Source of the DNA: Norana najaformis
Taxonomy: Eukaryota > Annelida > Clitellata > Crassiclitellata > Hormogastridae
DNA length: 64,000 nt
Direction: 5' to 3'
Assembly: GCA_964023275.1 (NCBI GenBank)
Contig: OZ029915.1
Location: 33,397,989 to 33,461,988, forward strand
The first letter of the stretch is position 1. The number at the start of each line of letters is the position of its first letter. Positions 1 through 12,446 of this stretch are shown one piece after another. The position numbers and the translations under genes are program-made. Below the pieces are notes generated by a model. It did not search any database. It saw only the letters and a program-made list of their open reading frames with translations, and was not told the origin of the DNA.

Positions 1-456
1 ATATTCAACTCTTTGCAAAAAGCACTATTTAAATACAACCTATGCAAAAATTGTAAGATTTGTTAACGATTTTAAATTGAAACGGCAGAATTCTTGTGAT
101 TTGCAGTAGACCTACTTACTCGTTAATTAGTTGAAATGCGCTGCGTTTTTCTACACCAGAAGTCTGACAACACATCAACACGTCATAGTTGATCGCAGAT
201 TGAATGCAGACGATGTCAACAAGATCTATCAGAACTGAGCGTGTAATTTACAATTATATGCTATGTTGCACAGTCTGTTATAATTTTGGTACTATTAGAA
301 ACGTTTCCTTGAATATGTAGCCTATCTATATCTGTCTTGTAAATGTAGATGCGGGCCTATATTACAATCATATATAAAAGTTTTATCATTTTGCCTCTGT
401 TCCAAACTATCTTAGACTCGGATTCCTTTGTTACAGCTACCATTTACAAACTGTAA

Positions 457-1050
457 ATGGCTTTAACTGAGACGTGGTTAAAGTCCGCTATACAGTGGAT
501 ACTGTATTTGTTTCATATCGAAATAATCCGATTCATACCTAAATGCAGGCCTGTCGAAGAGAGCGATGGTTTAGCCATTCTAATTAAGAAAGACGTCTAG
601 TATAAAACTCTGGACTTGGAACAAACTTCACTAAACACGTTACCTAGTATACGATCGTGTGTTTGTAAATGTTCCGAAGGACTGGAAAACCACATTCGGC
701 ATAATTTACAGTCCAACATGATACTTTTTAATACTGAAATGAAGCACTTACTGCCTGTCAATTACGGGCAAAACGTTTTATAGCTTGGACTTTAATAATT
801 AAAACTGAAGAAAATATTATCTTTACTCAGAACTCCTACAACAGTCTTTCTTCATACCATACTTAGAGCCTCGCGATTGCCTAATACTACTACTATATTA
901 CCTTTATCGACAACATCTTTAATTAGCAATTTAAATTCCTCTGACTCGTCTGTCACCAGAAGTGATGTGGCTGACCACCTTGCCAATTAATTATTGCTAG
1001 GGCGATTTAAATCCGGTAGCTGAAACTAGTCAGACTGCGCTGACCAACTG
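457..1050 (+). mobile_element. Decayed LINE (CR1/L2-like) endonuclease fragment
   Basis: The stretch at 457-492 reads MALTETWLKSAI, the LTETWL motif of the apurinic-type endonuclease of CR1/L2/jockey LINEs. About 75 bases later a GLAILIKKDV segment matches the following conserved strand. Frames break repeatedly after that and the end is uncertain. The rest of 1-2448 shows no gene I can support. Confidence 0.45.
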
Positions 1051-2448
1051 CTTATTACAGTTGAGTCGACTGCACAATTTCACTAACTACTAGGTGCTAT
1101 GAACTGAAGTCGGAAAACCGAAACATTCATTAGCACAATTATACAGGGTTCACTGATTTACAATATAATAAGAAATTGTACATTATAACATTGTCTGTTT
1201 TTTCATTAACTACATTCGGGTATAAATGGCCAACCCAATAGCGAATGTTGAACTCTTGCAGAAAAATCGTACAAATTACTGGCCCTTATTTAAGATATTC
1301 GAAAGATCACTGTGACACAATCAATCCAATTTCCTTAGATACCGAAACACATTTACTAAAATCAAATCCAAAAAAAACTGACCATTTTCGTTCCAAGCAA
1401 CGGAACTACAGTACAATGTCTCTAAATTTTAGTACTAAGTCATATACAAGACTTTCTGATCGACTCTGAACTACTCATCGGCCTATATGTAACTTGACTT
1501 ATGATAAGTTTAGATGATAATATCGCGTCGGCAATCTCATTGCTTGCAGATCTCTTGACCTCTCGCAGTCCTCAATATTAGCCACACATTGTACGCACAA
1601 CAAACACTGAACACATGTTAAATGTTTGCACGGTAGGGCGTACAGGCTGTGCTTGTATCATTTCCGATTTTTGATTGGATATCAGACCCGTCATATTACC
1701 TGCATAGCCTTTATAGAGCATGCAGGCGCCAGTTTGGGCTTAGCACTTATGACCAAAGATCGCATTTTGAGGCAATGTCAAAATTGTGTAATATAGGTCT
1801 AACATAAATCATAGTCAGACACCTTGAAGGCTTTACATATATATATAGCATTTAATAACCAGAAATTAGACAGGCCGTTTTATGTTGTAGCTCTAGTCTT
1901 AGATATGAGTGTGTCCTTTAAATTAATCAGTTTTACCACTGCCTGTCTCTAGTCGATGTGGAATGTGCGATTTATGATGGATGCAAAATAAAACTGCATT
2001 CTGAACTGAATCAAGTGGAACAACGCGGATGTGCAACAGAAAATGTTTCACATGGAATGAGAGACCAATTCACAAGAGGGCAGCATCTGTGTGTAGGCCA
2101 ACTTGAATCCAAGATAACAGCAGCGAAATATTTCAGCAACTAAGCAGGAATACACTTCCAGCAACAATACTAACTGTTTCTTCGCTTCAAGCCGAATGAC
2201 CATTTTAGGACTGTCGCCAGTGATTCCGAAGCATGTGAACTGTTGTGGATTCTCCAAGCATATTGCCTCTGCATGTGCGTATGCATCTTAATATTAATAT
2301 AGCGCCTTTCGATTCCATCTCAAAACTCACAGTCTGTCTGTCTGTCTGCCTGTCTGTCTTTCCCCTGTCCCGTCTTCTGACTGCTTATGCATGCGTTTAG
2401 ATCAGATTACGCCTATACTTTTTATTTTGAATCATCAGTATTTTAGAT
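1051..2448. other. Intergenic, no gene recognised
   Basis: AT-rich DNA with only short chance ORFs. Some of 1050-1470 may continue the LINE remnant to the left, but no diagnostic motif is readable. A short (TCTG)n run lies at 2333-2358. Confidence 0.5.
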
Positions 2449-2570
2449 CAATGATTCTTAAACTTTTTCAGCTACGGACCGGCACTAATTTTATGATGGC
2501 GGACCACCCATGGCAAACACGAAGCTCTGCGGACCGGTGTGGTCCCAGACGACCACTATAAGAACCATTG
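2449..2570. mobile_element. hAT-type MITE with 8 bp target-site duplication
   Basis: About 122 bp with terminal inverted repeats CAATGATTCTTA and TAAGAACCATTG (one mismatch), flanked by ttttagat and gtttagat (7/8 match). The CA...TG ends, the cggaccgg-rich interior and the 8 bp duplication are typical of hAT non-autonomous elements. Confidence 0.7.
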
Positions 2571-4315
2571 GTTTAGATCATTGTATAAGCTTACCGTCTA
2601 ATACTCGGATCTACCAGTCGGTCGGCGCAGGCATGGGCGTCCTCAAGACGGTGGATCAGATGGATCATTCGAAAACTTGGGGAAAGAGATCTTTTTTTGC
2701 TCCACCGCACTGCTGACCCTAAAGACTTCAATTTTGGCTTGCAAAAATAACGTCCTAACCCTTTAGTATACAAGTACATCAACGAAGCCATTTTGATTGT
2801 AACTGCCACTTCATAAGGCTGCCAATAAGCCTAATAAAGCAACTCCATATCCATACACAAAAGGGGACCAGTGGAGGTCATGGCCTGTCACAAGTCCTTT
2901 CGGGCTCATGAATGTTACAACCTTAAGAAAGGCCTTTAGATTTTAACCTGCCACTTTTTAGACTAGCATTGAGCATGTCTAAGTACAGACTTTATTGAAG
3001 AAATCTATATATCGATATAAAATTATATACGTTTAGGGCCTGAAAAGATTCGCCACAAGGGGTCAGAAGAAGTCCAGTGGTTCCATGCTGAAGCCTGAAG
3101 AGGCCAATAGTCCTTGCACCTCGTTTTAGATTTTATTTGAGATGTTGACAGATAATATAATTATAACTTTGAGATCATAAACAGTGTCAAGAACATCTTA
3201 AAAAACAAGAGGTTAGAAGGCAAAGGCGGGACTGAGATCATTATGCATCTTTATAGGAACTTTAATTTGGATGCGAAATATGTGGTCTTAAGCAAATGGG
3301 CCACATGATTCCACTCGAAAACCAGGCGAGAGCTAGAAATCCTTTTGAACCCCACATTTGCCTCTTCTGTATTTAGTTGTCTTAATTTTTGTTACAGACG
3401 TGGTTAACTGTCACATTATTAATTGTCGGTGATGAAGTGTCGCGTCATTGAATGTCACCAAACCGCTTCTACCACACCCATGTACGAGTGCGACAGTCGC
3501 TAGCAATATGCAGCACACTTCAACCTTCACTTATATAGGTTTATTACCAACCCAAATTCAACCAAACTCTGGCTATACACGCATATGTCTGCTTGCATTT
3601 ATGTGTGTGTCTCCTTGAACGTTAGTGGCACTCTATGTGTACATGACGTGAGTTTGTGTGTGTGTCATTGTCACTGTATGTTTGTGGCTTCGTCTATGTG
3701 TGTCACTGCCCTTGTGCGTCATGGGGGTTAACAGACAAGTCGAGTCCACTTGATGTGCATTCAGTGAGGAATCTGATGAGCGAGAGTGAAGACATCATTC
3801 ACATCAACGTGGGATCAACACAGCGCACCTAGCGAGTCTGACGGTCAACAGACACATACGATGATATACGGGGTTGGCATCAAGTTCGAAAAACACCACA
3901 AGCAGACACCCGACCACCTCACCCGGTTAGGAGCAAAATGTATCCTTTTCGACAAAAGAATCGAATAGCAACACATAAACATATAGCAGGTTGTCTATTT
4001 AAGAAGCCATTTAATTGATTAGTGCCGAACGTGCTTAAATTGGAATTAAATGAGTTTATGAACGACATCCCATTTGGGAGGTTCCTCCACCCCATTATCA
4101 TAAAACGGGAATGAATTAGTAATTATAGTCATATTATTTATTGCCACGGTGATATTCACCATATTAGAGATAATCGTTATCATCTTGATATTTTCTTACT
4201 GCGAGCTTGTATCAAATGTTTACAAAGAAATTGTTCAGTTTGCGTTGAACTGCTGTGTTCAACTGAACGTGATCGTAATAACCACAATCTCGAGATTTCT
4301 GCATCTCCCAACGAA
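2571..4315. other. Intergenic, nothing recognised
   Basis: No coding region, RNA or transposon end could be supported. A degenerate TG-rich run occurs at about 3600-3700. Confidence 0.5.
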
Positions 4316-4954
4316 ACCTTCTTCCTCTTCTGCTTCCTTCTCATATTCTTCCACTACTTCCTCTTTCTCTTCCTGTTCTTCTTCTTTCTGTTCTTTCTTC
4401 TTCCTCTTCTTTCTCTTTCTCTTTCTGTTCTTTTTTTTCTTCCTCTTCTTCTACTTCATCTTCTGCTTCTGCTTCTTCCTCCTCTTCTTCCTCCTCCCTT
4501 CCCCTTTCTCTTCCTTCTCTTTCTCCTCTTCCTATTCTGTTTCCTCTTCTTCTTTCTCTTTCCCTTCCTCTTCATTTTTCTCTTCTTCTCCCGCTTTCTC
4601 TTCTTCTTCTTCTCCTCCTCCTCCTTCTTCTTCTTCTTCTTCATCTTCTTCTTCTTCTATTTCTTCTTTTTCTTCTTTTCATCTTCTTGCTCTTCCTCCT
4701 CCTCTTTCTCTCCCTCCTCTTCTTCCTCCTCTTCCTCTTCTTCCTATTCTTCCTTCTACTGCTCTTCTTCCTCTGCCTTCTCTTCCTCTTATCCTCTTCC
4801 TCCTTTTCCTCTTATCCTCTTTCGCTTTCTCTTCCTTTTACTCTTACTCTTCTTCATCATCTCTCTTTCTCTTCATCATCATCATCATCATCTTCTTCTT
4901 CTTCTTCTTCACTCTCATCTTCTTCGTCTTCTCCTTCGTCTCCTTCTCCTTTGG
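4316..4954 (+). repeat. 640 bp polypyrimidine (CTT/TCC) tract
   Basis: Nearly all C and T on the + strand, mostly degenerate TTC, TCC and CTT triplets, ending in short (ATC)n and (TTC)n runs. The resulting long open frames (poly Phe/Ser/Leu one way, Lys/Arg/Glu the other) are compositional artefacts, not genes. Confidence 0.95.
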
Positions 4955-7900
4955 TTAAGGCCTTACATGCTGCAGTTGTCACAGATTTGTACGTGCCGCT
5001 CAATGTAGCGTTTAGCCTGTTTCTCAGCACATTATTGCCAACTTGTTGAAGTGGTGCCTTGTTATTTCTACTCCTATCACTGTTTTAACTCTTAAAGTAA
5101 CAAAATGTAACAGTCCCTATAAATCACGCGACACTTCACGGAAACTATCACATGAAGTGCCTCTGACTTGACAACGATGAACTACCGTCAAACTGTAGTG
5201 CTATATGGCTTTTCACGGTGGACAGGATGACGTAAGGTAATGGGCTGCCAAGTTCTTAGTGTCTGTATCTATTAATATAATGCGTGACACTAGCAAAAGG
5301 TTTAAAAGGCTTACTGATCGAATGAGGTCGATAGGCCTTTATAGCCTTTTTCATGAGACTGAGCTGTTCTGACATCGAATCGTTTTAGCGACACCGAAGA
5401 GACGCATGTTCGCACTAGCTTTCGCCGATTGAAGGTGTTATGCGCTGAAGATTACTGGAGGTGTGACTGCACGGCACAGCAGAAACGGAGAGATGTAAAT
5501 TTATTTATGTGTAAATGTAAGTATATGTGTAAATGTATATCGATGAATACATGTTACGTGACCTAAGAATGTATAGGCCTATGTCGTTCGTGTTGTTTAT
5601 TCGAAAGCTAAATTACGGTGAAATGTTTCAGGCCGATGATCCAAAGGACAAGGGAAATTATTACTGGAGTCAATGATCTTCCGATGCAGGAGAAGCGAAA
5701 GGGCGGAAAGAGGGACAAGCGAATTGCGGAAGGAGGTGATGGCATGACTCTAAGAACCAGCGAAATCCGATGAGACTCGTTGTTCAAGGTGGAAAAATTT
5801 CTTTTTGAAGCCGAAGATGAACGAGCGGCCGGTACACGACCGAACTCTGAGAAGAGGATAAAGAACAAAAATGACGACAGGTTCAAGGCAGGCGCTGTTA
5901 AGAACAAGAAGCAGATCATCGAAGACGAATCTAAGAATGGTGGCAGAGAACGCGGAAGAAGAGAACAGCGCTAAAGAACCTGAGAAAACGTCGACAAATG
6001 ACTCGAAACCAGCTGCCGCTTCCCAAACTCCCAAATCAGGGAAAAGAACCAAGACGAGAATAAACAGAACGGGATCTGAATCTGGTGTGGAGAGAACAAG
6101 ATGCATAGCACGTCTGTCGACGAAAAGAACAGTGATTGAGATCAGCGCAGCAGAGAACATCACTTCGGACTAAGCAAAATAGTCTATCATCGGCTTCTTC
6201 AATGGATTATGATTTTGATTATGATTTCACTCGAAGCGGTCATCGATTGATGCCTTGGGCATTTTTATTATAATTGCGCTATAAGATTCATTAGGTTAGA
6301 TTAGCCTGTCATCGGAGCGAGACAGACCGCAATTGGTTCAGGAAGAGCAAATTAGGTCAGTAGGACGCGCCTAGAAAATCTAAACAGAACCTGCCCAGCT
6401 GAAAATAGTTTTAGATGTCAGTTCTTTATATATATTCTTGTAATATATACATATCTGTATTACCAGATAAATGTTTGTAACATACTAGGCCTAAATTATA
6501 TTTGACAACGCGATCTGATGTTCTGTAGGTATTACCGATGCCGCACCTGTGAGTAAAAACAAGGTCGACCGCATTCTTGAAGCGACCATCAATTGATGCT
6601 TTTGCAGTATAATAACAGCGCTATCGAAGTAATTAGATAGAATGTTTAGGAACAGAACGATAACTTAGTAAAACTCCTCTGAGAATATTATACCTGGGTT
6701 GATAATGTAAATTGTGCGATTTTATTGTATTACTCATTAACTATATAAAAAAGTACTATATAAAATTCGTTTAATTTTAGTATACATGAAATTTATAAAT
6801 GTTTTTTGCCACATATCAATACTTTTGGCATCTTTTGACTTTTTCAGAGTGAACAAAAGACTTTCTTATTTAATCTGATCCCGTATATACAAAGTCCCTC
6901 AGCCGTGACATAAACAGTCACATAACCAGACAAAGCTATTTAACTGATTGAATACTCCCCAGTTTCGCTTGAATGTGAACACAAACCTTAAAGATATTCA
7001 AACATTCATTATCCGCACCTCAGATCAGATTTGCTGATTTTTGCGCGCAGTAAGTACTTCCAATAAATAAATAAATATTTGCTATATGACTACACCACTG
7101 AGTTTTCGGCAAACACCTTTGCAAAATTAAAAAAAAACAAGCCTGATGTTATTGCATTAAAAAACCTGTATCTAATGAGAATGCGCAAAGCGATTGATTG
7201 AACGAGTTTCGATAACTCTGGCATCAGCGGAATTCAGAGAAATTCATCTTCGGCCTTTTCGTCGTGAAGTCGGCGCCAAGATCCGTTCTCAGTTTGCCGA
7301 GGTCAGTAGCCGGGTCCAAACGCTTGAGCTGTCGAAGCCGGTCAAACAGATCATCCTCGCATGGTATCATTCAGTCAGACGGGGAGGGGTCATTAATGGG
7401 GTCTTATCGGAGCTCGATGGGAGGGGATGGGCGGAGGGGACGCGAGGCACTTGTAATATTGTTACAATGCACGGTGTATAAACGCCGAGAGGCCTGGAGA
7501 CAACGCAATGCGCGCTGGGCCAGATGAGAGGAGAGCCCTTCTGGCTGCCTTTTCTACGACCACTCCGGATAATCTAATCATTCTGTCAACAGATCCGGGG
7601 TTCAATATAGACCAACCGCTCTCGCTCCGGCTCCCGAAGCTTAACCGCACCGACTGTCGTAAGAATGCACAGGAAAAGCTGATGACCATTAACAACAGAA
7701 TTGAAAGCAAGGACTCTAAAGCTGATCTTACCCGAAACCTTACTGAACCGACAGTCAAAACAATAGCAATATCCTTAAACTTAGCTGTAACCCTATTTCA
7801 GACTGGACTCGGTGCCGTTGTCTCTGAACTTGGAGAGGCCCTTCTATCGACGCTATCGAGTGGTAGGGAGGAGGAAGCGGGGAGGGTCGGAGGAGAGACG

Positions 7901-8788
7901 AGGGGAGATCAGTCGGAGTGACGGACGGAAGAGCGGAAGACGACAGAAGTCTAAGTCACCTCAGCGTCACATCTCGAGTTGAAGACCAACTACGCTGACG
8001 ACGACGACGACGACGAGTCTGTATTATCGTCGGCGAAACGAAGAGGGCAAAGCAGACGGACTGCGAGAAAGACAGATACAAGCACACTCAGAGATACATA
8101 GATAGAGGCGAAAAAATGACAGAGAGGAAGAGACGAGAGACACTGCTCTGTGTCAACGATGAACGCAGATGGAGAGAAATGGACGAAGAGATACAGGGCA
8201 GATGAAGCGAAATATAGAAAGAGAGAGGGAGACAGACAGACAAACAGACAGACAGACAAACAGAGGCAGAGACAAAGAGAGTGACATACAGACGGAAAGA
8301 CAGTACGACAGAAAGGCAGTAAGAAACAAACAGAAAACAAGAATGAAAACAAGGACCTTAGAAAGCGACAGATAGCAAGACCAAAAGCTGAACCTGGTCT
8401 AATATTTGTCTTATTGTAATTCTGACTTGCATGAAGCTGTCGTGAATTAGTTGGTTAAGCAGAGGTACGATCCCCAGAAGATGGTCCTCGAAGACATGCT
8501 CCAACTTGGCGAAGACTCTCAGGATTTTAACCAACACACAGAGTTGCATCGATAAACGTTCTTCTATATACGCATCCTTGTTTTCACGCACCGTTGTATT
8601 TATGTATCATCTGTTGGTCCCACTGACCGTTTGTTCTCTGTATTTGCCAGTTGCATTCCTCTAAAAGACTCCACGGAACAATCTATGAGGCGCAGGTAAG
8701 CATTGCGCCAATTATACAACGCCACATGTGAATTTGTTTTAGGTAGATGTAGCCGACGTCTGAGTCTTCATATATGCTCTTGTAAATG
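4955..8788. other. Gene-poor DNA with purine-rich, coding-like patches
   Basis: 5640-6170 and 7190-8350 are richer in G+C and purines, with open frames of 60-137 codons on both strands, but no domain or plausible splice pattern was found. A (CAGA)n-like run is at 8226-8275. Two related 40-50 bp segments at about 6232 and 6576 (around caattgatgc/cgattgatgc) resemble the tail of the tRNA-SINE family at 40424. Confidence 0.4.
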
Positions 8789-8805
8789 CACACACACACA
8801 CACAC

Positions 8806-8853
<48 letters not shown>
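8789..8853. repeat. (CA)n/(CG)n microsatellite
   Basis: Alternating purine-pyrimidine run of CA, an internal CG block, CA again and a TA tail; potentially Z-DNA forming. Confidence 0.95.
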
Positions 8854-9936
8854 GCATGTTATGTGTAAATGTGTGGGTTATTAGGGTGGCCTATTTTAAT
8901 TGGAAAAATTAAGTTGCAACACTTTGATGGACCAGCTTTATATAAACTGTAAAAAGTAAATATTATAATCATTTTGTAACACATTATATGTGAACATAGG
9001 ATTCGACTTAGAGCAGCAAGACATTGTTTGATGGTGTTTACTGCTTTGCTTCTTTAACAAATTGTAATGTCTGAAAGAAAACTGATTTGCTGGTCATTGT
9101 CGACAATAAACTCAAAATTGCGTCTTTCATAGAGACCCATAAATCACATTCAGTTTCAACAAAAATTTTAAGCATACAATGTAAAATGGAACAAAGGATA
9201 ACCGAAATTCAACACTTAAAAAGTGGGCCACCCTAGTGGTGCAGTGTCACTGCGTAGGCATTACGTGTCCAGGTTGTATACGTGACTGAACGTGCGTCTG
9301 TTAACATGGTTTGGATTACACGTCTGTGTGCTAAGGACTGTTCCTTTTTGCGGACGAATGCTGTTGCGCTGAAAGATCACTTGACATGGACTAAGCATTT
9401 CGACTTTCGGACGGAGGAAGCGACAGACTGACGGAAATGCCCAACATGCAGCCGGACGGTTTCATTTATAGGGCACATTCGACGGATGCTTCATTTATGA
9501 CCTGACATCGACGTTGGCAAAAATAGGCCTAATTATGTTCAAGCACAATTTAACGTCGTACGAATTGCTTCTCTCACACTTGTTCGAATCGTTCGAAGCG
9601 TTGCCAAACATTCAAACACGTAGTATGTTGTGAGCTCAAATACACGCAGACTTCTCCGACGAGTTATTATTTTTTTTTACTACGGTCTCACAAGAAGCGA
9701 TTATGGTTTTATGCTTGGTGCATCATGATTAAGGCGTTTTAGAAATCATTGGGTGAGGTTATGTTAGATTAGATTGGATTAGATTAGACTCCAATGCAAA
9801 ACCGTTGTTTAATAGTATCCTATTTATATATAATGTAACTAATATAATATGATACCTTATATAGTGCCTTCATCACAACAACACACAAGGCATCAGCTGA
9901 AGGGCTTAACCTTTGAGGTTAAAGTATTCAGTATTC
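8854..9936. other. Intergenic, nothing recognised
   Basis: AT-rich DNA without supported ORFs or repeats. Confidence 0.5.
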
Positions 9937-10157
9937 ATCGTGCATTCGACAGTCTAGGTTCAAGAGACGCATTAGGGCCAGTTTGATCTCAGCCTGCAGT
10001 GACAAAGGATTCCAAAATCTTTGTCCAACCATTCGGAAAGCCCTGAAATTGTCCGGGTTCGAGATCTAACATGGCGAGATCTAACATGGCGTGTCATATA
10101 TGTCCGCTGACCAATTACAATATCTGTGAACCTGGTTGGTGAGCAAAGAACAAGTGT
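9937..10157 (+). repeat. Left arm of a dispersed inverted repeat
   Basis: About 220 bp starting cgtgcattcgacagtctagg and ending gagcaaagaacaagtg. It is the near-perfect reverse complement of 12128-12446. Its internal 15 bp motif gagatctaacatggc is present in two copies here against eight in the other arm. Confidence 0.92.
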
Positions 10158-10224
10158 AGGTCAGCTAGTTTAAATGTAGGCCTAATACCTAGTAAACTGA
10201 GAGAAAGATTTTGAGCAGAACTCT

Positions 10225-10345
10225 TTATGAATTTTCGGGTTGATCTGCCAAGTAAACTGTGGACCAATTGTACTTTGAGCAAAGAGTCTTTTCATTTGTG
10301 GAGTTACAGTAATTTAGTCGACTAGAAACCAAGGCGTTGAAGTTG
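10225..10345 (-). mobile_element. LINE reverse-transcriptase fragment
   Basis: The minus strand encodes FNALVSSRLNYCNS, which matches the A-L-V-x-S-R-L-D-Y-C-N-S motif near the C-terminus of CR1/jockey-type reverse transcriptases. The remainder is decayed. Confidence 0.45.
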
Positions 10346-12039
10346 ACAATAAGGACAAGATTTGTTGGCCTTACACAATTTCTGTAAGTGTGCGTAGCTT
10401 GAAAATTTTGTGACTGGCGTGAAAAGGCAGTCGGCAATCGAGTAAAGCCTCTCGGAAGTTTCTTGAAGGAATCCGATCATAGACAGTGGAAGCAAAACAT
10501 AAGAAGCAAGCTTGTATGACATACTGATAGCTCACTGCTACTGTAGACCTACGATCTTCCGTGGGTCAATATATAAGTTAGGTTTAGGTCCGAAGTAACC
10601 AGTTTAAGCAGCAAAGCACCTCATCTCTTGTCAGGTCAGACCAATAAGAACAGAAAACCATTAGTTCGTGATAGAAATTTTAGTCAGATAAGCAATAATT
10701 ATGGAGCAAAATGATATACAGTTGTGATATCATGATATACTACCATGCGTGTATGATAATTTATTACAGCATATACTTCTGAATCATTATGAAATGCAGA
10801 TCATTAGGACTATTTACATGTATATATGTGCCTGTGCTTTAAGAATTAGCCTGCGTACACAGGCTAATTTGTCACTTGCCTACCGAATGCTTTGCAGCCA
10901 CTTGTTAATTCACGAAGGCGCAGCAATTAAGCCGTCAATCAAATTGACGGACGTGACCGACGACAACGGATGTTAAAAAGCCAGATAATCGCATTGGACG
11001 ATGGCGCAATATCCAATCGGCCAGTCGTCGGTGTCCGCTGGCTTTCTTTCGAACGGGATTTCCTCTGTTTATCTGCGCCTATCGGCAACAACACGAGCTG
11101 CTTACGGTTGGTTCGTACGACACGACGAAAACCGGTCGGCTAGGAATTTATGTTTCGTCAGGTGCTAACGAAGAAGGGTAACGAAAGTTCGTAGTTTTGT
11201 TAACTAAAGTCAGTCAACTTTGCTATACTTTGGGTTAAGTTGATAAGACGTCGATTCTTCTTCGCAGATATTTGCATTAAGCATCTCTTTTCTAGCTCGA
11301 CTGCAGCAGCAATGCTTTCAAATGTAGAATGCTATCTTTCAACAGTGCTTTCTAAACGATGTAACATATTAGCTAACCTAATTCAGCGTAATGCTTATTA
11401 GAACTGAGCATTTTTAACGCAATGCATGCATCATTTAGCTGTCAAGTAATGAACTTTAACAGTTTGCTTTGTTTATATTAATTTATTAACAGATTTGTGT
11501 AGGCTTATCCGGTGTTGTAACACAATTTATTCTGTAGGCTTTTACAAATCTGTAAAATTAAGAAACATTTATAAAGCATTATTTCTATATAAAATATAAT
11601 TCAAGCCATAAAATTTGCCACATGGACTGGTGAAATATTAGCGAACATGGTAAAGCCCGTCGACGGAATCTCCTTGCAACTGATAGTAGGAGGTCTCACA
11701 CAATTCATCCAGGCTGGCGCTGCTAAGAATTTTGGAAATGTCTCAGGCAAAGGTGATCGGTAGCCGACAGAACAACTTTATTTGATGGGGCACATGGTAT
11801 CAAGTAACATATGCCTTGAGATCAATTCATGTGCTATATGTGATGTGAAATGATGAGACTCTATCCAAAATGTGGTGTGATACGATTTGTCTTCATATAG
11901 TCTATGACTTAATAAGATATATCTATGACACAATCTGCGACGTGTCTCATTTGTTTGAAATATTTGAAATATTACTGTCCAAAATCAACAGGAATATAAT
12001 TATGTCTGGTTGACTTTTTGCACCAACATATGACAAATA
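10346..12039. other. Intergenic; one G+C-richer block (10850-11160)
   Basis: No gene. 10850-11160 is less AT-rich than its surroundings and contains gtcaatcaaattgac, an inverted arrangement with a PBX-like TGATTGAC on the minus strand, and TTAATT/CAATTA homeodomain-like cores. It could be a regulatory element of Xlox, 4.5 kb downstream; that is inference only. Confidence 0.3.
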
Positions 12040-12127
12040 TAGTCATTCCAAAAGTTTGTGACCAGCATATTTTAATGAACAAATGCGCTGAAATAGCAAG
12101 CAATTTGAAAAAAATAAACATTATTTA

Positions 12128-12446
12128 AGTGTCCACTTGTTCTTTGCTCACCAACCAGGTTCACAGATATTGTAATTGGTCAGCGGACATATATGACACG
12201 CCATGTTAGATCTCGCCATGTTAGATCTCGCCATGTTAGATCTCGCCATGTTAGATCTCGCCATGTTAGATCTCGCCATGTTAGATCTCGCCATGTTAGA
12301 TCTCGCCATGTTAGATCTCGAACCCGGACAATTTCAGGGCTTTCCGAATGGTTGGACAAAGATTTTGGAATCCTTTGTCACTGCAGGCTGAGAATCAAAC
12401 TGGCCCTAATGCGTCTCTTGAACCTAGACTGTCGAATGCACGACAG
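12128..12446 (-). repeat. Right arm of the dispersed inverted repeat, with expanded minisatellite
   Basis: Reverse complement of 9937-10157, apart from a tandem array of eight 15 bp units (ccatgttagatctcg) at 12201-12320. The array gives overlapping pseudo-ORFs of period five residues in several frames. Confidence 0.93.
12201..12320. repeat. 15 bp minisatellite, eight identical units
   Basis: Eight perfect copies of ccatgttagatctcg. The homologous site at 10071-10100 has two, so six units were gained or lost since the two arms diverged. Confidence 0.97.

Noticed and set aside
4149-5049. Long open frames (269 and 120 codons) over the pyrimidine tract
   Set aside because: Almost only Ser, Phe and Leu (or Lys, Arg, Glu on the other strand), arising from CTT/TCC repeats; no promoter, splice or domain evidence.
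8358-8591. Minus-strand helical 77-codon frame
   Set aside because: It reads like a helical protein, but no family was recognised and no splice sites or neighbours support it.
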